Source of the DNA: Chlorogloeopsis sp038404745
GTDB lineage: Bacteria; Cyanobacteriota; Cyanobacteriia; Cyanobacteriales; Nostocaceae
Length of the DNA stretch: 64,000 nt
Reading direction: 5' to 3'
Assembly: GCF_038404745.2 (NCBI RefSeq)
Contig: NZ_JAYKTT020000068.1
Location: 1 to 64,000, forward strand
Part shown: positions 34,072 to 44,500 of the stretch, one piece after another
Layout: each line of letters starts with the position of its first letter
Position numbering within the stretch: position 1 is the stretch's first letter
Made by a program: the position numbers and the translations under genes
Notes under the pieces: generated by a model
Told to the model about the DNA's origin: nothing
Databases searched by the model: none
Seen by the model: only the letters and a program-made list of their open reading frames with translations

Positions 34072-34836
34072 CTAAATCTTGAATTGGGAATCTACTTGAA
34101 TTTGTTGTAAAAATTTAATTTCGCTCTCTTTGAGGTAACGATACTCACCTTCACGTAAGCCCTTGTGGTTAGGCACTTGTAATTGAATTAAACCTATAGC
34201 AGTACGATGTAATTTAATAACTGGATAGCCCAAATTTTGGGCAACACGGCGAATTTGGCGATTTCTTCCCTCCTTTAAAATAATTTCTAAACAGCTAGAG
34301 TCGGCTAATCTTTCGATCAGTTTTACTTGTGCTGCTCGTGTTTTTCTTCCATCCAACATCACTCCTTTACTCCACATTTGCAGTACAGCTTGCGGAGGAT
34401 GTCCCTTCACCACAACACGATAGGTTTTAGAAATACTGTGACGCGGATGGGTGAGCCAAAATGTCAATTCTCCGTCGTTCGTGAGTATTAATGCTCCGGT
34501 AGAATCTGCATCTAGACGCCCAACAGGATGAATACCTTGACGAGAACGCAATTCTGGTGGTAGTAAATCCAGAACTGTCTTTCTATTTTGGGGATCGTAG
34601 CAAGTGGAGACTACACCTGCTGGTTTGTGTAGTAACAAATACACTAAAGCTGGACGTTCTACAGTTGATACTGGCTTGCCATCAACTGTAATTATGTCTC
34701 TTTGAGGATCAATTTTTTGCCCCAAATGCGCTACGTCTCCATTGACACGCACGCGCGATCGCCTAATCATTTCTTCGGCTTGACGACGCGAGGCAATACC
34801 CCATTGAGATAGAATCTTTTGTAACCTAGTCTCCAT
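34072..34836 (-). CDS. 16S/23S rRNA pseudouridine synthase, RsuA/RluB family
   Basis: The 254-residue protein begins with an S4 RNA-binding domain (METRLQKILSQWGIASRRQA). The catalytic domain carries the RsuA/RluB signature GRLDADSTGALILTNDGELT, with the catalytic Asp in GRLD, and ends with EGRNRQIRRVAQNLGYPVIK. It converts a specific uridine in rRNA to pseudouridine. Cyanobacterial members are not resolved between RsuA (16S), RluB (23S) and RluE-like roles from sequence alone. It is immediately followed by the RodZ-like gene (25 bp). Confidence 0.92.
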   Translation of the reverse strand: METRLQKILSQWGIASRRQAEEMIRRSRVRVNGDVAHLGQKIDPQRDIITVDGKPVSTVERPALVYLLLHKPAGVVSTCYDPQNRKTVLDLLPPELRSRQGIHPVGRLDADSTGALILTNDGELTFWLTHPRHSISKTYRVVVKGHPPQAVLQMWSKGVMLDGRKTRAAQVKLIERLADSSCLEIILKEGRNRQIRRVAQNLGYPVIKLHRTAIGLIQLQVPNHKGLREGEYRYLKESEIKFLQQIQVDSQFKI

Positions 34837-35192
34837 GTGGAAATTGCTTATTCTAAAATTAAAACTTAAAAAATTACTTGAAGAACTCAGAACCCAGAAT
34901 ACAAATTATTCTGACTTCTAACTCGTGACTACTTTTTTGTCAGTCCTTTATTGATTAAGTAAGTCGGCGGTAATAAACAAAACTAAGTTACGAAAAGTAA
35001 ATATGTTTAAAAACCTAACCAATGACGAAGGACAAATGACAAATGACGGTCTTAACGAGTTAGCTTTATTTGTACCGACATACTTAAATCGTATATTTGT
35101 GGTTGGTTATTGGTAGCCACAAATGATACATTTAAGTTTTGTTGAAACTCTTGTAGATTTGTAAGTAAATCTTCATTACATTGAGTGAGTAA
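34837..35192. other. Divergent promoter region with one hairpin
   Basis: ATTTGTGG and CCACAAAT form an 8-bp-stem hairpin at about 35096-35125, upstream of the DUF2993 gene. The centre holds a GACAAATGAC low-complexity tract. No gene is seen. Confidence 0.4.
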
Positions 35193-35909
35193 ATGTCAGA
35201 AAACAATCTAGAAACCCAAAGTTCCCAGAAAAAACTTCGGATTGTCACAAATGTGTTGAAAGCAGCACTAAAGGTATGGTTAAGATCACAAGTTAGTCAA
35301 ATCTCTGAGTTAGAAGTCGAGATCAAAGCTAGCGATCGCCAAATTCTCTCTGGTTCTATCCCCTTAGTGTCCATTAGTGCTAGTTACGCTGTTTACAAAG
35401 GTCTTCATGTTAGGCAAATTCAATTAATAGCACAAAATATTCGTATCAATATTGGCTCAGTACTTAAGGGACAGCCACTGCGACTGTTAGAAACAGTACC
35501 AGTTAGTGGGGAAATTTCCTTGGAGGAGGACGATCTTAATGCCTCTATTGCTTCTACTTTATTAGTATCGGGATTAAATGAGCTACTGGATAAACTATCA
35601 CCAGAACAACGCTCACAATCCAAGTCGATAATTTGGCAAAAAATTATTCTTGGCAATGGTCACTTTATACTTTATTTTTCCCTATTTCCTGAAAACAACT
35701 CTACTCCATCAGAAATGTGTGTGCGCTTAAAATTACTGAGTCAACATGAGTTACAAGTAACACAGTTTTTCCCGAACCACAACACGGAAGTTAGAGCAGA
35801 AAATGAGAATGAACATTATATAGATTTGGGTTCAGAAGTTGACATCCAAGAACTACAACTGATCCCAGGAAAGGTAGTGTGTCGTGGGCAAGTTAACGTT
35901 AAACCTTAA
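35193..35909 (+). CDS. DUF2993 (LmeA-like) protein
   Basis: The 238-residue protein is recognisable as DUF2993: VLKAALKVWLRSQVSQISELEVEIKASDRQILSG near the N-terminus, GLHVRQIQLIAQNIRINIGS in the centre, and a long beta-rich C-terminal half. DUF2993 members are related to mycobacterial LmeA, a phospholipid-binding protein, and are widespread in cyanobacteria, where their role is not known. There is no obvious signal peptide or membrane segment, so it may act on the cytosolic side. It is transcribed divergently from the pseudouridine synthase gene. Confidence 0.85.
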   Translation: MSENNLETQSSQKKLRIVTNVLKAALKVWLRSQVSQISELEVEIKASDRQILSGSIPLVSISASYAVYKGLHVRQIQLIAQNIRINIGSVLKGQPLRLLETVPVSGEISLEEDDLNASIASTLLVSGLNELLDKLSPEQRSQSKSIIWQKIILGNGHFILYFSLFPENNSTPSEMCVRLKLLSQHELQVTQFFPNHNTEVRAENENEHYIDLGSEVDIQELQLIPGKVVCRGQVNVKP

Positions 35910-36019
35910 AGTAAAAACTTAAAGATTAAAAATATTATCTCTTAATTCTTCATAATATCTTTATCGGTAAAAGTTTTTCCTTTCTGCCGTGTGTTGTCTC
36001 ACCTGAAAATATGGTGTTC

Positions 36020-36049
36020 AGATCCCCGACTTTTTTAAGTCTGGGATCT
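36020..36049. repeat. Interspersed palindrome related to the one at 20780
   Basis: AGATCCCCGACTT, a short T tract, then AAGTCTGGGATCT: an almost perfect 13-bp stem with one mismatch. Same family as 20780-20812. Located between DUF2993 and cdsA, which converge on it, so it could serve as a shared terminator. Confidence 0.65.
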
Positions 36050-36079
36050 ATAACCTTTGATAATTTGCATGGCAGACTA

Positions 36080-36964
36080 CTAAACCAGTAGTGGCAACAG
36101 GAGAGTGACAAAATAGAAAACTAAGGGAGCCGTAAAAATATAACTATCGGTACGGTCTAAGATACCACCGTGTCCGGGAATTAATTGCCCTGAATCTTTG
36201 ACTCCTGCATCTCGCTTGAGCATAGACTCGGTGAGATCGCCTAAAAGACTAGCAATGCCAATCAATAAACCCAATGTTAAACCAGTAATCGGGTATTGAG
36301 GCCAACGAAAATAGTAAGCTCCAGCAAAGGCAATGATAATGCTGGCAAAAACACCGAAGACAGCACCTTCAACAGTTTTTTTCGGGCTGATCTCAGATAA
36401 AGGGGTTTTACCAAAGAATTTACCAATAATGTAAGCACCAATATCGGCTGCCCAGATACAGGCAAAAGTTAGTAGTGTTGCTGTTAAACCGTTTGGCAAA
36501 GAAGTTGAATGTCTTTGTTGAAGAAATTCTGTCAAACTTGAAGGCCAATAACCTTCCAAAGGAAGGTTGCTGACAACTGTACTATTAATCGCTCGCAATC
36601 TTACCCAGTAACTTGGTAAATAACCAGTGTAAAATAGCCCTAAAATCGAAGCGGAAATATCGGCGATCGTTGCCATTCTGGGCTGAAACAATAGGTAAAA
36701 ACAAATGAAAGTACCTGCCACTGGCATAACTGCATCAGCTAAGTTGCCATCTAGCGTACAAATAACTAAAAGAACTTGACTAACAACAATGGTAGTTTTT
36801 GCAGCAGGAGCTATGCCTTTGGCTTTCACTAATCCAAAGTATTCGTTTTGACCTAAAAAGATAATCACGGCAAATACAATGGTAAAATACCATCCACCTA
36901 ACACTGTTGCCAATAGTGCAACAGTAATTGCTACAATTCCACTAAAAATTCGAGACCAAGGCAT
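36080..36964 (-). CDS. cdsA: Phosphatidate cytidylyltransferase
   Basis: The 294-residue integral membrane protein has about eight hydrophobic segments and ends with the CDP-diglyceride synthase signature: SMLKRDAGVKDSGQLIPGHG followed by GILDRTDS. The enzyme makes CDP-diacylglycerol from phosphatidate and CTP, feeding phosphatidylglycerol, which thylakoids require. The signature Asp and Lys residues are intact. ATG at 36964. The cbiT gene ends 85 bp upstream on the same strand, so they may share a transcript. Confidence 0.95.
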   Translation of the reverse strand: MPWSRIFSGIVAITVALLATVLGGWYFTIVFAVIIFLGQNEYFGLVKAKGIAPAAKTTIVVSQVLLVICTLDGNLADAVMPVAGTFICFYLLFQPRMATIADISASILGLFYTGYLPSYWVRLRAINSTVVSNLPLEGYWPSSLTEFLQQRHSTSLPNGLTATLLTFACIWAADIGAYIIGKFFGKTPLSEISPKKTVEGAVFGVFASIIIAFAGAYYFRWPQYPITGLTLGLLIGIASLLGDLTESMLKRDAGVKDSGQLIPGHGGILDRTDSYIFTAPLVFYFVTLLLPLLV

Positions 36965-37049
36965 AACTGTGAAGTATGAAGTATCAAGGATGAAGAGTGA
37001 AGTATTAAGAAATATTTATCCTTTATCCTTCTACCTTCATCCTTCAGAA

Positions 37050-37652
37050 TTAGTCTAGTTTCTCACCACTGAGAATAAAAATTGGATCTACGGCAGCGAG
37101 AGTTTGAGAAAAACCACGTGTTTCCAAACGGTTAACTGCGGATTGTACAACTTCTATATTTCTTGCTTGCAATTGAGCAAAACTCTGAGAAATAGCATAC
37201 AGACTTTCTAGATTAGCAGCTGTGGCGACAACTCTACCCGATGATGGCAAATAATGCCAAACTGTCTGCAAAATTTCTTGAATTGGGCGTCCACCTTCTA
37301 TGCAAACGCGTTGGGGTGTTTGTTTGAGTTCGTGTAAACAATCGGGAGCACTACCTTCTATAACTTCAACATTTTTGACTTCAAAGCGATCGCAGTTACG
37401 GCGAATTAGGTTGGCAACTTCTTCATCTCTTTCCACAGCAATAATTCGCCCTTGGGGACATAACAAACCAACTTCTACAGGAATAGTACCTGTACCTGCA
37501 CCAATGTCCCACAAAATTGTATCGGGCTGAAGGCGCAATTGAGCAATCAACAGTAGTCGAATTTCTCGTTGGCTTAAGGGAATTCCCGGTAAGTGCTCGA
37601 ATAAATCGTCGGGGATGCCAGGACTAATGTAAGGCCAGAGTTGAGAAGGCAT
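37050..37652 (-). CDS. cbiT: Precorrin-8X/cobalt-precorrin C15 methyltransferase, CbiT type
   Basis: The 200-residue class I SAM methyltransferase has motif I WDIGAGTGTIPVEVGLLCP, the acidic ribose-binding VERDEEVANLIRRN and IEGSAPDCL. CbiT decarboxylates and methylates C15 during corrin ring synthesis for vitamin B12. In many bacteria it is fused to CbiE as CobL, while in cyanobacteria it is often separate, as here. PGIPDDLFEHLPGIPLSQRE matches the typical CbiT N-terminus. No other cobalamin gene is in the window. Confidence 0.88.
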   Translation of the reverse strand: MPSQLWPYISPGIPDDLFEHLPGIPLSQREIRLLLIAQLRLQPDTILWDIGAGTGTIPVEVGLLCPQGRIIAVERDEEVANLIRRNCDRFEVKNVEVIEGSAPDCLHELKQTPQRVCIEGGRPIQEILQTVWHYLPSSGRVVATAANLESLYAISQSFAQLQARNIEVVQSAVNRLETRGFSQTLAAVDPIFILSGEKLD

Positions 37653-37715
37653 ATATTTGTATACAGTTATAGTAAAGAAAGATATGGCTTCAACGTAGCG
37701 CTATAACCAATTACT

Positions 37716-39137
37716 ATGACTAGTCAAATCTTAGGCGAGTTGCCCGATGGCGATAGCTTCGCGTCACGCTACGAAGTACAGCAGCAGCTAGGTAAAAAGG
37801 CTGGGCGACGGACTTTATTGGCTCGCGATCGCATGACTGGTGAATTGGTTGTAGTCAAGTTGCTATCTTTCAACAGTGATTTTGAATGGGATGATCTCAA
37901 ACTGTTTGAGCGGGAAGCTGAGACTTTAAAATCTTTGTCTCATACCTCAATTCCGCGCTACTTAGATTATTTTGAGGTAAATACACAGAATTTTAAAGGT
38001 TTTGCTTTGGTGCAGACTTATATCCCAGCGCAATCTTTAGAGCAATATTTAAAAGCTGGACGCACTTTTACAGAAGCGGAAGTCAAAGAGATAGCCAAAG
38101 CAATTTTAGAAATTCTCATTTACCTGCACGAGCAAAATCCTCCTGTGATTCACCGTGATATTAAGCCTAGCAATATTTTATTGAGCGATCGCTCTGGTAA
38201 TAGTGTCGGGCAAGTCTATTTGGTAGATTTTGGCTCAGTACAAACTGTGGCAGCAAGCGAAGGCAGCACAGTCACGGTGGTAGGAACTTATGGATATATG
38301 CCACCAGAACAATTTGGCGGACGCACCGTACCTGCTTCTGATTTGTACAGTTTGGGAGCAACTTTAATTTACTTGGTGACGGGAACTCATCCCGCAGATT
38401 TACCCCAAAAGGATTTTCGTATTCAATTTGAGCAAATAGTAAATCTCACTCCTGCTTTGAGCCACTGGTTGAAGTGGATGACTGAACTTAGTCTAGAAAG
38501 ACGTTTGCCTTCTGCCCTAAAAGCACTGGAGGCTTTAGAAAACCCCCAAGTCATCAATAGCACTGCTTTAAGTATTACCAAACCAATTGGTAGCAAAATT
38601 ACGCTAACTAAAAATGCAGATGCTTTGGAAATTCTAATTCCACCCACAGGTTTTAAAGGTTCAACGGCGTTCATGGTTTTGTTTGCGATCGCCTGGAATT
38701 CATTTATCTTGTTTTGGACAATTAATGCTTTAGCCGCTCCTTTTCCTGCTAATATTCCCCTTGCTTTGTTCTCGCTACCTTTTTGGGGTGCTGGCTTGCA
38801 TATGGTATATTTAATTTTTTCTCCCATACTAAAACGTATCCGATTGCACCTAGATCGCTCTTTCATAACATTTACTTCTGAAATGTTGGGGTTGAAATTC
38901 AATCGTGTTGCGCCAACACCCACACAAGAAATTACAAAGCTAGTCTATACACCGAGAACTTTTACTAGCGACTTTCAAGGTAACAGAATCGAGGTTCCAC
39001 CCCAACTGGTTATTTGGGCAGGAGTTAATCGGTATCAAATTGGTGGCAAGAGTGCTCCTGTCGAATCTGAATTAGAAATCGAATGGTTAGCTAATGAATT
39101 AAGTAATTGGTTAAATTTGCCAATACAACGAGAGTAG
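37716..39137 (+). CDS. Membrane-anchored Ser/Thr protein kinase
   Basis: The 473-residue protein has a kinase domain at about 20-275: ATP-binding Lys48 (VVVKLL), HRDIKPSNIL (147-156) and DFG (171-173), then APE-like MPPEQF. The glycine-rich loop is degenerate (QLGKKAGRRT), so the ATP site is unusual, but the other catalytic residues are kept. Two membrane segments lie at about 317-338 and 346-368, followed by a basic and acidic C-terminal domain of about 100 residues. This build is common in cyanobacterial Hanks-type kinases. The substrate is unknown. It is transcribed alone, starting only 60 bp from the divergent cbiT. Confidence 0.88.
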   Translation: MTSQILGELPDGDSFASRYEVQQQLGKKAGRRTLLARDRMTGELVVVKLLSFNSDFEWDDLKLFEREAETLKSLSHTSIPRYLDYFEVNTQNFKGFALVQTYIPAQSLEQYLKAGRTFTEAEVKEIAKAILEILIYLHEQNPPVIHRDIKPSNILLSDRSGNSVGQVYLVDFGSVQTVAASEGSTVTVVGTYGYMPPEQFGGRTVPASDLYSLGATLIYLVTGTHPADLPQKDFRIQFEQIVNLTPALSHWLKWMTELSLERRLPSALKALEALENPQVINSTALSITKPIGSKITLTKNADALEILIPPTGFKGSTAFMVLFAIAWNSFILFWTINALAAPFPANIPLALFSLPFWGAGLHMVYLIFSPILKRIRLHLDRSFITFTSEMLGLKFNRVAPTPTQEITKLVYTPRTFTSDFQGNRIEVPPQLVIWAGVNRYQIGGKSAPVESELEIEWLANELSNWLNLPIQRE

Positions 39138-39298
39138 TGCTTTCAAAAGGCAGAGGGCAGAAGGAATACTTGGAAAAGGGGAAAGAACTTGAATCACGAT
39201 TCTCCTTGTCGACGAACACTTTCCCCAACGGGTGAACCCCCGCACGGAAGTGTCCTCCCCAAGTCACCTTATCACCTTGTCCTCTTCTGTTCCCCGTT

Positions 39299-39365
39299 GA
39301 CAGCCAGTCGCTACAACGCGGGAACCAGCCCACCAGGCTGCTTCTCCAAGGCGCTGGCTTTCCTG
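39299..39365. repeat. Diverged relative of the dispersed two-module repeat
   Basis: CCAGTCGCTACAACGCGGGA matches part of module 1 of the copies at 2239, 9219 and 10367 on the reverse strand. The rest (CCAGCCCACCAGGCTG, then AAGGCGCTGG) is different. Confidence 0.45.
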
Positions 39366-39409
39366 TTCCCTTGCCTCCACCCATAACTTTAATTTTGCCT
39401 AACCACTTA

Positions 39410-40138
39410 TCATTGCAGCAAACATTCCACCTCAGCAGCTAACCATTGTTGAAACATATTATTTAAAATTTCTTCATATATTTGCGATGTTAACTCTGCT
39501 GATCTCAACTCTTCTACCATTAACAGATGATAACCTTGCTCAGTTTTAATTGGGCCAATCAATTGTTGAGAAGTAGCGTTAAAGACAATAGCAGCTATAT
39601 TTGGTGGAAGTGACCAACGATAAATTTTACCTTCATAACCACACTTTTTTCGACGATTTTCATCAATATCGTAAAGATGAGCCGCTTCATAAAAACTGAT
39701 TTCTCCTTCTTCAATTTGATAGTAAATTTCTTGAGCAAGTTTTTCACAACTAATAATTATTTTATAGAGAATGACTTGTTCAAACTCTAAGCGATTTTGA
39801 ATAAAAAATTTTTCTACATCTTGAGAAAAAAGTGTTTCTGCTACTTTTTTTGCTAACAGTCGATTACGGATTCCTACTTCCCAATCATCAGGACTAACAA
39901 ATTGCTGTGCTAACCATGCCATCGTATCCGCAGCTTTTTCTAAACGCTCTTCGCGTCGTTGGCGATCTGCTTCATCTTGAATTTCTTCTGTAGTAACAAA
40001 GATTCCTCTTTCTTGGGCTACATGATGTATTAGTTTTTGAGATAGTATCTTTTGATATACTTGCCGCAAACTCATTTCACTTTTAAGGTAACTGACAATC
40101 TCCTCAGAACTGATATGTGTTTTTGGCAAATTATACAT
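39410..40138 (-). CDS. Parvulin-type peptidylprolyl isomerase/chaperone-like protein
   Basis: The 242-residue protein (from ATG 40138; the longer frame starts with TTG at 40162) has an N-terminal SurA-like helical region (about 1-125, with VYQKILSQKLIHHVAQERGI). A PpiC/parvulin-like domain (about 130-225) shows SCEKLAQEIYYQIEEGEISF and IGPIKTEQGYHLLMVEEL. It lacks a signal peptide, so it is a cytosolic type; related proteins are found beside secretion or maturation genes, but none is here. The second parvulin consensus is weak, so isomerase activity is not assured. Confidence 0.75.
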   Translation of the reverse strand: MYNLPKTHISSEEIVSYLKSEMSLRQVYQKILSQKLIHHVAQERGIFVTTEEIQDEADRQRREERLEKAADTMAWLAQQFVSPDDWEVGIRNRLLAKKVAETLFSQDVEKFFIQNRLEFEQVILYKIIISCEKLAQEIYYQIEEGEISFYEAAHLYDIDENRRKKCGYEGKIYRWSLPPNIAAIVFNATSQQLIGPIKTEQGYHLLMVEELRSAELTSQIYEEILNNMFQQWLAAEVECLLQ

Positions 40139-40209
40139 AGTAATTCTGTATCTACTATTCAAAAACTAGTAAGTAGAACAATCAAATTAAACTCAAAATC
40201 CACTCTATA

Positions 40210-40242
40210 ATATCCCTGATTTCTCTAAAAGATCAGGGATAT
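40210..40242. repeat. Interspersed palindrome, 11-bp stem
   Basis: ATATCCCTGAT and ATCAGGGATAT are perfect arms around an 11-bp loop. Related in style to the CCCCGAC palindromes. The surrounding stretch 40139-40756 shows no gene. Confidence 0.6.
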
Positions 40243-40756
40243 AATCTATATAGTCATTGATGTTAACTTACTTAATTCTTTTACTACCATAGCTGGAATT
40301 CTTAACAGCATTATTAGTCCTGTCAAGAGAATTCTAAAGATTCACTTAAATATAAAATATTTTAATATTTAAAAATAGCAAGACAATAAAGCTGATACTA
40401 ACACCAATTAAAAAATGATTCTGCTCAGGTGATTTCAACCCAAAATCTAAAATCCATCATGGTATAACATCAGCAGTATAATTTACCTTATGCCTCGCCA
40501 CATTACTTTCTCGTATACGCGTACAGCGTATCAAATGAGCAGATGAAGCTTCCTTTGAAGTTAATCAATCAATTTGCTCTTGTTGAGAAAGGAAACCTAA
40601 ACTACAAATTGACAACACTTGGAATACAACTTATCTTAATTTGTTTACACCAAATGACTACAGATTTTGTCTGTCTTCACTATTCATATGCAAAGCTAAG
40701 AGATTAAGTTGCACAATACTTATCCTAGAAATAAGGACAAGTACAACCAAAGGATT

Positions 40757-40954
40757 TTAGTAAGCTAAATTTTCTAAAGTTTCCCGCAAATAGCGCTGAA
40801 CTTGTTGTTCCAGACTAAGCTTTTGAAATTGAACATCGCGTTCTATTAACCAGCGCTGGAAGCCGGAACTAGTGGCGATCGCACACTTTAAGCTATTCCA
40901 GATATTGGCATCATAAGAGAATGGGCGATCGCTAGAAGTTTGAATTCGAGCCAT
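40757..40954 (-). CDS. Small conserved-looking cyanobacterial protein, 65 residues
   Basis: ATG at 40954 opens a 65-codon frame with balanced composition and no low complexity. The product is soluble and partly helical, with NIWNSLKCAIATSSGFQRW and LSLEQQVQRYLRETLENLAY. It resembles small hypothetical proteins I have seen in Nostocales, but I cannot name a family or a function. The preceding GAGGTAACT provides a usable ribosome site. It stands alone between two spacers of more than 500 bp. Confidence 0.6.
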   Translation of the reverse strand: MARIQTSSDRPFSYDANIWNSLKCAIATSSGFQRWLIERDVQFQKLSLEQQVQRYLRETLENLAY

Positions 40955-41528
40955 AGTTACCTCAGTTTTTAGTCTTAGCTTGGTCAGCTGATTGACCTAC
41001 TGTTTGCGTGATCTGTATTTGGGGCAAGCTTACGAAACCATTTGAAGATTCCATTAAACTGTATACCCATAACAATCGTGAAATTTTGCTAAATCTTTAT
41101 CTAAAGGTAATATTTTACGGCAGCAAATTCTGTTTCATTTGTGACTAAAATCCGTGATGTGCTTACGGAATGTGGCTACAACAGATTTTTTGAGAAATTT
41201 TGCAATCAGTTTGTAACTAACCTCAGCCGCTTCATTTAGAAAATAGAAAACTGACAAAATCCGCTACCCATAGAGAAAATTACTAAATCTACAACAGCAC
41301 TCTAACTAATCATAAAGTCTAACCCCAGTTATGAAAACTTAGAATTTCTAATCAGAGTAAATACCATTTACAAGCAAGCAGATTGTGGTGGTTAACCTTT
41401 AGTTATTTTGTAGCTTAGGAATTACAGACAACTTAAATCAAGCAAGAGGGTAGAAGGAGAGGGAGATGGGGGAATAATGAGTTTAAGTATTCACTATACT
41501 CTCCCACTCTGCTACTCTTTCACTTTAT
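40955..41528. other. Non-coding spacer downstream of infB
   Basis: AT-rich spacer with no gene seen. A purine/pyrimidine low-complexity tract at 41450-41520 (GAAGGAGAGGGAGATGGGG) precedes the infB stop. A terminator for the rimP-infB operon would be expected here but no clear one was found. Confidence 0.35.
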
Positions 41529-44500
41529 TTATCTAGCAGCCGAGAGGGTGCGGCGCTTAGTAACCATTTGGTAGGCTTCGATAATGTCACCTTCTGACCA
41601 GTCACTATATTTATCCACACCAACACCGCATTCATAACCGGCGTTAACTTCGCGTGCGTCCTCTCTCATCCGCTTGAGCGAATCAAGGATACCTTCGTAG
41701 ACTACCTTGCCACCACGCCGGATCCGCAGCTTGCAGTTGCGAATCAGCTTGCCAGATTGGATATAACAACCAGCAACCGCACCACGACCAACAGGGAAGA
41801 TAGCACGGACTTCTGCTTGTCCCAGAGGTTCTTCCACTAACTCTGGCTCCAATAGACCTTCTAAAGCGCCTTGGATGTCTTCTAGGAGTTTGTAGATGAT
41901 ATTGTATTCGCGTACATCGACACCAGCTTCGTCGGCGGCTTGTCTGGCACCACTAGCGTAGGTAGTGTTGAAGCCGATAATGACAGCTCCACTTGCAGCA
42001 GCCAAGTCAATATCCGTTTGGGTAATTTCCCCAGCGGCAGCCAACAACAAGCGGATTTGCACTTCGTTTTGCGGAATTTGCTTGAGTGATCCCACAATCG
42101 CTTCTACCGATCCTTGTACGTCTCCCTTCAAGATTAAGTTGAGTTCTTTCAACTCGCCTTCTTGGGCTTGAGCGGAGATAGCAGCCAAAGTCACGCGTCC
42201 CTGCATGAGGCGGGATTGACGTTGTTTTTCAGCCCTTTCAGCAGCAAGTGCTCGTGCTTCCTTCTCATTGTGGAAGACCTCAAACTCATCTCCAGCCGCA
42301 GGCACATCACTTAAACCTAGTACCTCAACAGCAAAAGAAGGAGAAGCGGCTTCGACTCTGGCACCTCTGTCATCCACCATTGCTCGGACTTTTCCAAACA
42401 CCGAGCCAGCCACTAGGATATCACCTACGTGCAGGGTACCATTCTGTACTAACAGAGTAGCAACTGCACCTTTTGCTTTATCTAGGTGGGCTTCAATCAC
42501 CGTTCCCTTCGCAGGACGATCTGGGTTGGCAGATAGTTCTTCTACTTCGGCTACCAGCAAAATCATCTCTAATAAGGTATCTAAGTTCTCACCTTTGATA
42601 GCACTGACGGGAACTATAATTGTTTCGCCGCCCCATTCTTCAGGAGTCAGACCGTATTGAGTTAATTCTTGCTTCACCCGATCAGGTTGAGCGCCTTCTT
42701 TATCGATTTTGTTAATTGCTACGACAATTGGCACTTCTGCGGCTTGGGCGTGACTGATTGCTTCCACTGTTTGTGGACGAACCCCGTCATCGGCAGCTAC
42801 TACCAAAATAGCAAGATCTGTCACCCGTGCTCCCCGCGCCCGCATGGCTGTGAAAGCTTCGTGACCTGGTGTATCCAAAAATACCACTTGTTGGATTTTG
42901 CCATCATGCTCTACATCGACGTGGTAAGCACCGATGTGCTGAGTAATTCCACCAGCTTCACCAGCTGCTACTTTGGTGTTGCGAATCGAATCAAGTAAGG
43001 TTGTTTTACCGTGGTCTACGTGACCCATAATCGTCACTACTGGCGGACGTCTGTGGAGGTTTTCCAAGTCTGCCACATCCAGCATTTCCGTGACTTTGCG
43101 AGCTTCTGCTTCTGGTTCTTGGGTTTCTACTTCTACTTCTAGCTCTTTTGCAATCAGAGTAATTGTGGGAATATCAAGGTTTTGAGTGATACTCACCGCC
43201 ATGCCTTTGAGGAACAGAATCTTCACAATCTCAGTATCAGCAACCGCCAAAGCGTCAGCCAACTCTTGCACGGTCATCGTACCTGTCACGATCAGCTTTT
43301 CTGGACGTTCACGCTTTTGCTCTTGTGGGCGACGTTGCTGCTCGCGGGTTGCTGCCGCTGGCTTTTTCGGTCTAGCTGCTGGTGCTGAAGCAACTGGTTG
43401 TGCTGGTTTAGCAGCTTTAGGTTTGGGCGGACGAACGATCGCATTACTGATTTGAATGGCAGATTCTGCTGTTTCCAGTTCTTCATCAAGGAAATCTTCG
43501 TCCTCAAAATCATCGACAATGGGCTTGAGGCGTTTGCCTTTAGCGCCTAGCTTGCCAGCTTTTGCTGACTCTTTGACTTCGTCAATCTCTTCTTCTTCCC
43601 ATTTCTTCCCAGATTTAGTTTGACGAGGTGGGGCTGGACGCTTGAGTTCGATGATTTCGGTTACTTCTGTTTCCTCTTCCTCTGACTCTTGTCCTACCTG
43701 CGCCTTTGTAGCTCCCACAGGCATGGGTTTGGGTGGCGTTGGTGCCAAGGGTGCTTGAGGAGGACGTGCCGGAACTCTGGTTTTTTGACCTTCTCCTTGT
43801 GGAGAATTGGGTCTGCCTTCTTTGCGATCAGATTTTGGCTGGGGTGAAGTAGGACGTGACGGTCTCGGTGGCTGCTGTGTCTGTCCAGCTTCCACACCGA
43901 CAGGAGTCTGTGCCTTACCCTTGCCACCTTTATCCCGATCACGTTTGAGGATCGGTTTTTCTGGCTGACTGGCTTGGGTGGCCGATTCCGGTTTTTCTGC
44001 AACAGGTCTTGCAGGTGGAGCTGACAGTTGTGGTTTTTGAGGTTTTTCTTGTTTTGGTTTTTGAGGTGCAGGGGAAGGTGCTTCTGGTTTTTCCGCTGCA
44101 ATTTTTTCCCCTGGCTGGGTTGTCTTGGGGGTGTTGTCCGCGTCTGTCACAGCTGTTATTTGTAAGGTCTCAGACTGATTCCGGGGTACAGGTCGAGTTG
44201 GTGCCGTCGGCTTCATTGATGAGACAGGTGAAGGAGCGAAGGGTCTTGGAGGTGGTGGATTCAGCTCAGAAAGAGCAGCTTGATTATTGGTAGCAGCCGA
44301 CGCCTCAGATGCGTTGGCAGGAGTGTTTTTGGGTGGTTTTGGTTTGCGAATTTCTAACAATTCTTGTTTTTGAGATGCAGCAGGACGGTTGCGTGAGTTT
44401 ATTTGTAGTGTACTTGGTTTATGACTGGTTGTACCGTGATGATCTTTTTTTGGCATCACATGAGTAGCTGCCAGTTTTTCTGCTTGGGAACGGATACGTT

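Noticed and set aside
43182..44293. Several frames on both strands inside infB
   Set aside because: Shadows of the Pro/Lys-rich linker and the adjoining domain of IF-2.
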